Positions 1 through 6,921 of a stretch of DNA of 64,000 nt are shown in pieces. The position numbers were made by a program, and so were the translations under genes. Source of the stretch: Yoonia sp. (GTDB lineage Bacteria; Pseudomonadota; Alphaproteobacteria; Rhodobacterales; Rhodobacteraceae); NCBI RefSeq assembly GCF_014859355.1, contig NZ_JACUUJ010000001.1:62001-126000 (forward strand). Direction: 5' to 3'. The first letter of the stretch is position 1. Every line of letters starts with the position of its first letter. The notes beneath the pieces are model-generated. The model ran no database searches. It had not been told where the DNA came from and was given only the letters and a program-made list of their open reading frames with translations.

Positions 1-518
1 CGCAGCAGGTTTTCGATACCCATTTTCAACGTCAGCGTCGATGACGGGCAACCAGCGCAAGCACCCTGCATATGCAAATAAACGATCCCGCGGTCAAAGC
101 CGTGGAATGTGATATCGCCACCATCCTGCGCCACGGCAGGACGCACGCGGGTATCCAAAAGTTCCTTGATCTGGACAACGATTTCAGCGTCGTCGCCGGA
201 ATGGTCTGCGTGGCCGCTGGCAGGTTTATGGTCATCGGCCATGACAGGTTGGCCGGATTGGTAATGTTCCATGATCGCGCCCAGAATACCAGGTTTGATA
301 TGGTCCCATTCCATATTGTCCGCCTTTGTCACGGTCACAAAGTCGATCCCAAAGAAAACACCCGTCACATCGCCCGTTGCGAAAATGCGTTTGGCCAGAG
401 GCGAATTTTCCGCAGCTTCCGCGCTTGGGAAATCTGCCGTGCCAACCTCAAGCACATTTTGGCCAGGCAGGAATTTCAGCGTCGCCGGATTTGGTGTGGA
501 TTCTGTCTGAATGAACAT
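1..518 (-). CDS. nfuA: Nfu/NifU-family iron-sulfur cluster carrier (3' end outside window)
   Basis: Cytoplasmic Fe-S cluster scaffold/carrier that passes clusters to apo-enzymes. The gene starts at an ATG at 518 and runs off the left edge, so 172 residues are visible. The N-terminal Nfu domain (residues about 1-90, opening MFIQTESTPNPATLKF) is followed by a His/Asp-rich linker and a NifU C-terminal domain from about residue 110. That domain holds the cluster-binding pair C154/C157 in the motif CAGCPSST. This two-domain order is typical of alphaproteobacterial and mitochondrial Nfu. A strong hairpin terminator separates it from the gene upstream on the same strand, so it probably has its own promoter in 519-628. 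Only the last residues are missing. Confidence 0.93.
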   Translation of the reverse strand, partial: MFIQTESTPNPATLKFLPGQNVLEVGTADFPSAEAAENSPLAKRIFATGDVTGVFFGIDFVTVTKADNMEWDHIKPGILGAIMEHYQSGQPVMADDHKPASGHADHSGDDAEIVVQIKELLDTRVRPAVAQDGGDITFHGFDRGIVYLHMQGACAGCPSSTLTLKMGIENLL

Positions 519-628
519 TGGGCCAACCTTTTTTGTCAGGCTTCAGATATTGCGCCTGACAGCGCATAAGTCAAGGATTGGAATCATTCTAATCTTTGTT
601 CAAGCTGAAAACAGCCTCTTTGCCGGCA

Positions 629-658
629 AAAAGCCGACCCTGTTCAAGGTCGGCTTTT
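629..658 (-). terminator. Rho-independent terminator between the exported protein gene and nfuA
   Basis: An 11-bp perfect stem (629-639 with 648-658) closes an 8-base loop, with A and T runs at the two ends, so it can act in either direction. It lies 14 bases past the stop of the exported-protein gene on the minus strand. Confidence 0.85.
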
Positions 659-671
659 CGTGGATGTGCGC

Positions 672-1001
672 TCAACGTACAATATCGAAATCTTTTTGCG
701 CGACAATCTTGCCATCAACTTTCAAGACAGCGATCACATCTTGCTGCGGACGCTTGCCGATGTTGACGCGAACATCGGAGTTTGCACCGCCGCGGACAGA
801 ATATGAGCCTAGAAGTGCGCCTTTTTCACCGCGAACGTCGTCATAAATTTCGACGACACCGTCAGATTCTGCGCGGACAAGTCCAAGGTCCAGAACCGAA
901 GAGCTGCTGAGCGTTTCGCCAAATTCAAAGTAGTTATAGGCGGAAGCAGCGGAACCAGCGGCGGCAAGAGCGGCGGCAAGTGCGATTGATTTGATAAACA
1001 T
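672..1001 (-). CDS. Small exported protein of unknown function (109 aa)
   Basis: Not recognised as a named family. Residues 1-21 form a clear Sec signal peptide (MFIKSIALAAALAAAGSAASA) with an AxA cleavage site, leaving a mature protein of about 88 residues rich in alternating hydrophobic/polar beta-strand pattern and with no cysteines. It is probably periplasmic. The start is supported by AAGGAA about 7 bases upstream of the ATG. It stands alone, with a terminator immediately downstream and a 390-base gene-free region upstream. Confidence 0.75.
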   Translation of the reverse strand: MFIKSIALAAALAAAGSAASAYNYFEFGETLSSSSVLDLGLVRAESDGVVEIYDDVRGEKGALLGSYSVRGGANSDVRVNIGKRPQQDVIAVLKVDGKIVAQKDFDIVR

Positions 1002-1391
1002 GAGAAGTTCCTTTCGGGTTTATTTCTGCGGCGTCATTGCCGCGGTTGGTGAAACAAAGATCGGCCTAAAACAGCCCTGCGTGAAGGGCGCAGCCGGTCA
1101 CATAAAAGATGTTTAAAGTGAACGGTGCCTGTGCTTGACGTGCGATAAATCGTTACATTGGGGTAAAAGTTCGCATAAACGCACAGAAAAACCGGTGCTT
1201 TTGTGCGCAAATAGAAGTCTGGGCCCTGGCGATGTCTTTCAGGCGTTCACAAGTTTCACCAACGCGCAAATCTGTGACCGGCGAATATGTCGCCCGGCTC
1301 TCTGCTCTGTGAGCTGATATTCGTAAAATGTAATAAAAAACGGGATGTTATGACCTTAGGTCAAGCTATCTGCGCGGTAAGAATCAGCGCG
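1002..1391. other. Gene-free stretch of 390 bases
   Basis: Upstream region of the small exported protein (minus strand) and downstream region of the UspA gene. It contains the AAGGAA ribosome-binding site of the exported protein and a short GCGGC/GCCGC inverted repeat near 1028-1042 in its likely leader. A plus-strand ORF of 60 codons at 1135-1317 has no ribosome-binding site and no recognisable product. I see no RNA gene here. Confidence 0.5.
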
Positions 1392-1847
1392 TCAGGTAAT
1401 CGCTTCCAGCCGTTCCTTGGATAAATCACCCGGCACGATGGTGACCGGGATCGGCAGGCTGCCTGACTGGCGCACCAATTGCGTCACCAGCGGACCGGGG
1501 CCTTTGTTGTCGGTTCCAGCACCCAGCACCAGCACCCCGATTTCGGGGTCTTCCTTGATCTGGTTCATGATCTCGACCAAAGGCTCGCCTTCGCGGATAA
1601 CCAGTTCGGGGTTCAGCTGTTGCTTGTCGCGCATCCATTTCGCAAAAACTTCGAAATGCGCCTCGATCCGCTCCCGGGCTTCGGCGCGCATGATTTCACC
1701 TACACCGATCCAATGGTTGAATTCATCAGGGGGGATGATCGACAGGATCGCAACACCGCCACCCGTGTTTGCAGCCCGCATCGCGGCAAAGCGCATGGCG
1801 TTAAGACATTCGCGGCTGTCATCCAATACCACCAGAAACTTGCGCAT
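1392..1847 (-). CDS. UspA-family universal stress protein
   Basis: Single-domain universal stress protein of 151 residues, the usual length for UspA. It begins MRKFLVVLDDS, the first beta strand with the conserved Asp, and ends with the ATP-binding signature GAGTDNKGPG followed by VTIVPG, so it is probably an ATP-binding UspA. The start was taken at 1847 rather than further upstream because GGGGAG lies 6 bases before this ATG and the family consensus begins here. It follows the class IV aminotransferase gene on the same strand after 99 bases and may be cotranscribed. Its precise stress role cannot be read from sequence. Confidence 0.9.
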   Translation of the reverse strand: MRKFLVVLDDSRECLNAMRFAAMRAANTGGGVAILSIIPPDEFNHWIGVGEIMRAEARERIEAHFEVFAKWMRDKQQLNPELVIREGEPLVEIMNQIKEDPEIGVLVLGAGTDNKGPGPLVTQLVRQSGSLPIPVTIVPGDLSKERLEAIT

Positions 1848-1946
1848 TGTATTCTCCCCTATAGCCAGGCCGATATTGGCGCATCGCTGCGGCGCTGGCA
1901 ACGGGTCTTGCGGGGCGGGGCAAGCTGGCAGTTATCCAGTCTGCCA

Positions 1947-2810
1947 TCATGCGGCAGACGCGGCCCAGTCCCAATACATATCACGGACCCGGCGCGTAAC
2001 GGGGCCCACCTGATATTCTTGGTCTTCGATCGCGGTGACAGGCGTCACTTTTGCCATGTTGCCAGACAGGAAAACTTCGTCCGCGGTCCTGAAGTCATCA
2101 AATCCCAGAACGGTTTCATGCACTGTGATCCCGTCGGCACGCATGTTGGCAATGTGCCGCGCCCGGGTAATTCCTGCCAGAAAGGTGCCATTGGCAATTG
2201 GGGTCAAGACAACCCCGTCGCGCACCATAAAGACATTGGCCGTTGCGCTTTCGGCGACGTTGCCCAAGGCATCGGCCACCAAGGCATTGCCAAAACCGCG
2301 CGCGCGCACCTCGGTCAGCATCCGGGCGTTGTTAGGATACAGGCACCCTGCCTTGGCGTTGACCACGCTGCTTTCCAGCACAGGGCGGCAAAACCGGGTG
2401 CGGCCCAGCGTCGTTGTCGCGTCAGGCGGGGCCATGGGGATCGCTTCCAGGCAGATGGCAAAACCGGTGGTGTCCGCCCTTGGGACGATGGCGGTGGCAT
2501 CGCCGTCGATCCCCCAATACATCGGCCGGATATAGACCGCTGCCTGATGCGCATATGCGCCAAGCCCGTCCTGAATGATGGCAACCATGTTTTCCGTGCT
2601 GACTGTCGGTGTGATCATCAGCGCACTGGCAGACCGGTTCACACGGGCGCAATGCAGGTCCAGATCGGGGGCCAGGCCGTTCACGAAACGCGCCCCGTCA
2701 AACACAGTGCTGCCCAGCCATGCGCCATGGTCAGCGGCGCGCATGATGGGCAGGTCGCCATCGTGCCACTGTCCTTGGAAATAGGTGCGGATATGGGTGC
2801 CGGTCGCCAT
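1947..2810 (-). CDS. Class IV PLP aminotransferase (branched-chain amino acid aminotransferase type)
   Basis: Fold-type IV PLP enzyme of 287 residues. K153 in the motif SSVVNAKAGCLYPNNARM is the Schiff-base lysine, and E187 in GNVAESATANVFMV matches the conserved Glu that contacts the PLP ring nitrogen. Family members transaminate Val, Leu and Ile with 2-oxoglutarate, but D-amino acid transaminases and aminodeoxychorismate lyases share the fold, and the short N-terminus leaves the substrate open. Calling it IlvE is plausible but not proven. Starts at an ATG at 2810, with AGGAGG in front. It may be cotranscribed with the UspA gene downstream. Confidence 0.85.
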   Translation of the reverse strand: MATGTHIRTYFQGQWHDGDLPIMRAADHGAWLGSTVFDGARFVNGLAPDLDLHCARVNRSASALMITPTVSTENMVAIIQDGLGAYAHQAAVYIRPMYWGIDGDATAIVPRADTTGFAICLEAIPMAPPDATTTLGRTRFCRPVLESSVVNAKAGCLYPNNARMLTEVRARGFGNALVADALGNVAESATANVFMVRDGVVLTPIANGTFLAGITRARHIANMRADGITVHETVLGFDDFRTADEVFLSGNMAKVTPVTAIEDQEYQVGPVTRRVRDMYWDWAASAA

Positions 2811-2870
2811 GGTCTGTCCTCCTTGCGGTGGACACTAGAGCGCGGTCGAAAAGAGGTAAACCCGCATATG

Positions 2871-2896
2871 CGCCCGGTGTCGGGGAACACCGGGCG
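2871..2896. repeat. Perfect 10-bp inverted repeat between VOC and aminotransferase genes
   Basis: CGCCCGGTGT at 2871-2880 and its exact complement at 2887-2896 flank a 6-base spacer. No T run follows on either strand, so it is not a canonical terminator. It could be the 3' hairpin of the VOC transcript or an operator in front of the aminotransferase gene. Confidence 0.6.
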
Positions 2897-2995
2897 CGCT
2901 GCCGGGGGATGTCGCAGGGCAGGGGACGGACACCCAAGGCATGACCACAGATCGAATCGATGCGGTTCATGACATGATGATGGGCGGGGCTTGAT

Positions 2996-3487
2996 TCAGT
3001 TTTGTGACAGGTCTGCGAGGGCAACCAAAGCAGCCACATCCAGCGGCCCGTTGATCATCCGCAGTTCACCGTTTGCGTTGCGTGGCCATTCGGCCCGAGG
3101 TTTATCGACATATAGCTCGACCCCGTTCTGATCGGGGTCGCGTAGATAAACCGCTTCGCTGACGCCATGGTCCGCAGCGCCGTCCAGCGGGATGCCGGCG
3201 GCCAGCACACGGGCGATAACCGCCCCTAGCGACGCGCGATCAGGATAAAGAAACGCGCTGTGATACAGCCCTGTATGCCCCGCTGGCGGTGGTGATGCGC
3301 CAAGGCTTTCCCACGTATTCAGGCCGATGTGGTGGTGATAATCACCCGCAGCCAAAAAAGCCGCGCCAGAACCATAGCGCTGGGTCACGGTAAAACCCAA
3401 CACGCCTTGGTAAAATGCGATCGCGCGGTCAAGGTCAGACACGCGCAGGTGGATATGCCCGATGCGGGCCTGGGCAGGCGCAGACAT
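2996..3487 (-). CDS. VOC-superfamily protein (glyoxalase/extradiol dioxygenase fold)
   Basis: Vicinal-oxygen-chelate protein of 163 residues related to the catechol 2,3-dioxygenase CatE-like group. The first repeat opens IGHIHLRVSDLDRAIAFY. Candidate metal ligands are H11 or H13, H76 in GLYHSAFL, and E124 in NGVELYVDKP. The length corresponds to one pair of beta-alpha-beta-beta-beta modules, so activity would need the usual domain pairing. It is monocistronic or the first gene before the aminotransferase; a strong palindrome lies between them. The substrate (methylglyoxal, an aromatic diol or another) is not predictable from sequence. Confidence 0.85.
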   Translation of the reverse strand: MSAPAQARIGHIHLRVSDLDRAIAFYQGVLGFTVTQRYGSGAAFLAAGDYHHHIGLNTWESLGASPPPAGHTGLYHSAFLYPDRASLGAVIARVLAAGIPLDGAADHGVSEAVYLRDPDQNGVELYVDKPRAEWPRNANGELRMINGPLDVAALVALADLSQN

Positions 3488-3585
3488 TGCAATTCTCCAA
3501 AATGAATTACTATCATCACCCTACAGCAAAGCGCTCATGCGCAAAACTGCCCAGATCACGCTATCATTGTGCATTTTTGCGCGGG

Positions 3586-4602
3586 TTATGACCGCAGCAG
3601 CCCGACGATATCATAGGTCTGGCGCAGGATCGGTTCAGCAATTCCGCGGGCCTTTTGCGCACCTTGGCCCAGAATGCGGTCGATTTCGGCGGGGTCATCC
3701 ATCAGCCGGGCCATTTCCAACGAGATGGGCGACAGTTTCTCAACCGCCAGATCGGCGAGCGCCGGTTTGAAACGGCCCCAGCCTGCGCCCGCATATTCCG
3801 CGATCACCGCCTCGGCTGTCATGTCGTTCAGGGCGGCGTAGATTTCGACCAGATTGCGCGCCTCGGGCCGGGTGGCCAGCCCGTCGATGGTTTCAGGCAT
3901 CGGTTCGGGGTCTGTCTTGGCCTTTTTGAATTTCTTGGCGATGGTGGTGGCATCATCGGTCATGTTGATGCGTTCCATGTCGCTGACCCCGGATTTGGAC
4001 ATTTTCTTGGTGCCGTCGCGCAGGTTCATGATCCGCATGGCGGGGCCTTCGATGACGGGTGTGGTCAACGGGAAAAAATCCGCGGCAAAGTCGTGGTTGA
4101 ACTTTGCCGCGATGTCGCGGGTCAGTTCCACATGCTGTTTCTGGTCTTCGCCCACGGGCACATGGGTCGCGTGATACAAAAGGATATCGGCGGCCATCAG
4201 CGCCGGATAGGCATAAAGCCCCAATGACACCTTTTCGGCATTGCTGCCCGCCTTGTCCTTGAACTGGGTCATGCGGTTCATCCAGCCGACGCGGGCGACA
4301 CAGTTGAAAATCCACGCCAGTTCCGCATGGGCGGGCACTTGGGACTGGTTGAACAGGATGGATTGCGCAGGGTCCAGACCGGCGGCCAGATAACCTGCCG
4401 CGACCTCGCGCGTCATGTTCGCCAGTTCCTTGGGATCCTGCCAGACCGTGATCGCGTGCATGTCCACCACGCAATAGATGGTTTCCATCTGCCCCTGCAT
4501 GCCCACGAACCGTTTGATCGCACCCAGATAATTGCCCAGTGTCAGGCCACCCGAAGGTTTGATCCCGGAAAAGACGCGCGGGGTGAATGTGGTTTGTGTC
4601 AT
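3586..4602 (-). CDS. trpS: Tryptophanyl-tRNA synthetase
   Basis: Class Ic aminoacyl-tRNA synthetase that charges tRNA-Trp in the cytoplasm. At 338 residues it has the bacterial TrpRS length. The HIGH-equivalent is [12 protein letters not shown] (residues 16-27), and the KMSKS loop is exact at residues 200-204 in [10 protein letters not shown]. The motif [13 protein letters not shown] (151-163) contains the conserved ATP/Trp pocket residues. Starts at an ATG at 4602. It lies near glnD-murJ in an arrangement common in Rhodobacterales. Confidence 0.97.
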   Translation of the reverse strand: MTQTTFTPRVFSGIKPSGGLTLGNYLGAIKRFVGMQGQMETIYCVVDMHAITVWQDPKELANMTREVAAGYLAAGLDPAQSILFNQSQVPAHAELAWIFNCVARVGWMNRMTQFKDKAGSNAEKVSLGLYAYPALMAADILLYHATHVPVGEDQKQHVELTRDIAAKFNHDFAADFFPLTTPVIEGPAMRIMNLRDGTKKMSKSGVSDMERINMTDDATTIAKKFKKAKTDPEPMPETIDGLATRPEARNLVEIYAALNDMTAEAVIAEYAGAGWGRFKPALADLAVEKLSPISLEMARLMDDPAEIDRILGQGAQKARGIAEPILRQTYDIVGLLRS

Positions 4603-4693
4603 GGTGCAATGTCCGGGCTGGATTTCGGGGCAGGGGTCGCATACCCATGCCAGACAGACCCGTCAACTTCAACTGCTCGCAAAGGTTTTGATA

Positions 4694-5374
4694 ATGCAGC
4701 CTGAACGCGCCCTGAATGTCATTCCCCCGGTGGTGATCGCCCTGACCCTGCTGATCCTCGGGGTCGAAGGCCTGCTGCAATTGGCCGATGCCGGGTTTAT
4801 CGGTGGCCCGCAAGGCGTGGGCTGGCGGCTGGCGGCGATACAGGAATACGGGTTTTCGTCGCGCGTGTTTGACCGCGTGGTGATGCAGGGCGATCTGTCG
4901 TTTGACCTGCTCAAGCGGTTTGTGACCTATCCCTATGTCAATGGCCAGCTGACGCAGGTGGCGTTTTGTGCCGCGCTGACGCTGGCGCTGGGTAAATTCA
5001 CCGGTGAATATTACGGCGGCGCACGGGTGCTGGTAGTTTATGTGGCATCAACCATCTTTGGCGCGATTGCCTTTGGCCTGCTGGCCAGCGGAAACTATCC
5101 GCTGTTTGGCGGCTTTACCCCGGTTTACGGGCTGATCGGGGCCTATACCTATGCGCTGTGGTTACAGCAGGCACAGGCGGGCGAAAACCAGTTGCTGGCG
5201 TTTCGGCTGATCGGGTTCTTGCTGGGGATCCAGTTGGTCTTTGGCTTGATCTTTGGCAGCACCCCCGCGTGGATCGCGGAACTGGCCGGTTTTGTGGCGG
5301 GGTTCGGCCTGTCGGTGCTGTTGGCACCGGGGGGCTGGGCGTCCTTTGTCAGCCGGATGCGTCAGCGGCCCTGA
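4694..5374 (+). CDS. Rhomboid-fold membrane protein lacking the catalytic dyad
   Basis: Integral inner-membrane protein of 226 residues with about six hydrophobic segments arranged as in bacterial rhomboids (S54). The TM4 region PLFGGFTPVYGLIGAY aligns with the rhomboid GxSG motif, but the nucleophile Ser position is Phe141, and the TM6 partner His position in WIAELAGFVAG is Glu196. The His and Asn residues usual near TM2 are absent too. It is therefore predicted to be a non-proteolytic rhomboid relative. The start was taken at the ATG at 4694, directly before the first membrane segment; upstream in-frame codons are not hydrophobic. Its last 13 bases overlap the end of murJ on the other strand. 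Confidence 0.75.
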   Translation: MQPERALNVIPPVVIALTLLILGVEGLLQLADAGFIGGPQGVGWRLAAIQEYGFSSRVFDRVVMQGDLSFDLLKRFVTYPYVNGQLTQVAFCAALTLALGKFTGEYYGGARVLVVYVASTIFGAIAFGLLASGNYPLFGGFTPVYGLIGAYTYALWLQQAQAGENQLLAFRLIGFLLGIQLVFGLIFGSTPAWIAELAGFVAGFGLSVLLAPGGWASFVSRMRQRP

Positions 5375-6921
5375 CCGCGCATGGTGCGGCGGAATTCGCT
5401 CAGGCGGAAGGCACCGACCAGATGGCCGATGCCGAAATAGCTGACGATGCCGACGGCGACCAACAGCGCCAGCGCGCCATAGCGTAGCGTGGCGACGGCA
5501 AAGAACGGTGTCATCAAGGCGGACAGCGCGGCAAGGATCACCCCCATGCCAAATGCCGCCAGAATGATCCGCAGCAGCCGCCGCTTGAACCGGTCGTCGA
5601 ATGTGGCGGCATTGCCCATGTTGCGTGATCCGCGCCACAGCAAAATCACCATGGCCCACCCCGTCAGTGATGTGCCGACCGCCGCCGCGGCAAAGCCGAT
5701 GACCGGCGACAGCCCGATCGCCAGTGCTGCGTTCAATGCCAGCGCCCACAGCGCATAATAGAATGGGCGTTTGGTATCCTCGCGCGCAAAAAACAGCGGT
5801 TGCAGGGTCTTTTGCAGCACAAAGGCGGGCAGGCCCAGCCCGTAAATCGCCACCGCCAATGCCGTGGCCGCCGTGTCATCGGCCCCAAAGGCACCGCGTT
5901 CATACAAAACGCTGACCAGTGGCATCGGGATCACCAGCAGCGCGATGGCGGCAGGAATGGTCAGTGCAAGGCTGATTTCGCAGGCGCGGTTGAATGCGTC
6001 CCGCCCGCCGTTGTCATCCCCCGCCCGCAGGCGGCGCGACAGATCGGGCAGCAGCACCACGCCGATGGCAATACCGACGACGCCCAGCGGCAGTTGATAC
6101 AGCCGGTCGGCATAGTTTAGCCATGCGACCGCCCCGTCAAAGAAACTGGCGACCTGCCGCCCCACCAGCAGATTGACCTGCACGACTCCACCCGCCAGCG
6201 CGGCAGGGGCGGCGATGACGGCAAGGCGTTTGAGTTCGGGTGTCATTTTCGGCCAACCCGGCATCAGGGCAAAGCCTGCCCGTTTGGCCGCCACCCAGAC
6301 CATCATCATCTGTACGACCCCGGCAACAGGCACGGCATAAGACAGGGTTTGGCCAATGGCCGTTGGTTCCTGCCCACCAAAGACCGCACCGATCAGCAGG
6401 GCCAGGATGAAAACGATGTTCAGCAAAACAGGGGCCGCCGCCGCCGCCGTGAACCGCCCAATCGCGTTCAGCACACCCGACAACAGCGCCGACAGCGAAA
6501 TGAACAGGATATAGGGAAAGGCGATCCGCCCATACCAGACCGCCAGATCGAACCGTTCCGTCCCGATGAAACCGCTGGCCATCATCGTGACCAGCACGGG
6601 CATCATGATCACACCGCCCACAGTGAAGAGTGTCAGAATCCCTGCCATTCCGACGAAGGCATCCTGTGCAAAGCGGTGCGCGTCTTCGTCGCCTTCCAGC
6701 TTCTTGGAAAACATCGGCACAAAGGCCATGTTGAACGCGCCTTCGGCAAAGAAACGGCGAAACAGGTTCGGCAGCGAAAACGCGACCAGAAACGCCTCGG
6801 CCACGGGGCCGGTGCCAAGATAGGCGGCGATCATGATGTCGCGGACAAATCCGATCAACCGGCTGAGCAGCGTCCAGATGCCAACGGTGAAAAAGCCCGA
6901 CATCAGGCGGATGGGTTTCAC
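5362..6921 (-). CDS. murJ: Lipid II flippase MurJ (MviN)
   Basis: Inner-membrane MATE/MOP-superfamily flippase that moves lipid-linked peptidoglycan precursor to the periplasmic face. At 519 residues it has about 14 hydrophobic segments. It opens MKPIRLMSGFFTVGIWTLLS and carries the conserved AYLGTGPVAEAFLVAFSLPN and FRRFFAEGAFNMAFVP stretches. Starts at a GTG at 6921 that overlaps the glnD stop (GTGA), so translation is coupled to glnD. The tail overlaps the rhomboid-like gene convergently by 13 bases. Confidence 0.96.
   Translation of the reverse strand: MKPIRLMSGFFTVGIWTLLSRLIGFVRDIMIAAYLGTGPVAEAFLVAFSLPNLFRRFFAEGAFNMAFVPMFSKKLEGDEDAHRFAQDAFVGMAGILTLFTVGGVIMMPVLVTMMASGFIGTERFDLAVWYGRIAFPYILFISLSALLSGVLNAIGRFTAAAAAPVLLNIVFILALLIGAVFGGQEPTAIGQTLSYAVPVAGVVQMMMVWVAAKRAGFALMPGWPKMTPELKRLAVIAAPAALAGGVVQVNLLVGRQVASFFDGAVAWLNYADRLYQLPLGVVGIAIGVVLLPDLSRRLRAGDDNGGRDAFNRACEISLALTIPAAIALLVIPMPLVSVLYERGAFGADDTAATALAVAIYGLGLPAFVLQKTLQPLFFAREDTKRPFYYALWALALNAALAIGLSPVIGFAAAAVGTSLTGWAMVILLWRGSRNMGNAATFDDRFKRRLLRIILAAFGMGVILAALSALMTPFFAVATLRYGALALLVAVGIVSYFGIGHLVGAFRLSEFRRTMRGQGR

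Noticed and set aside
1479-2972. Plus-strand open frame of 497 codons opposite the UspA and aminotransferase genes
   Set aside because: It is antisense to two clearly conserved proteins, has no family similarity and no ribosome-binding site; long shadow frames are expected at this G+C.
3539-3582. GCGCAAAA ... TTTTGCGC inverted repeat downstream of trpS
   Set aside because: Eight pairs closing a 28-base loop; too open for a convincing terminator.
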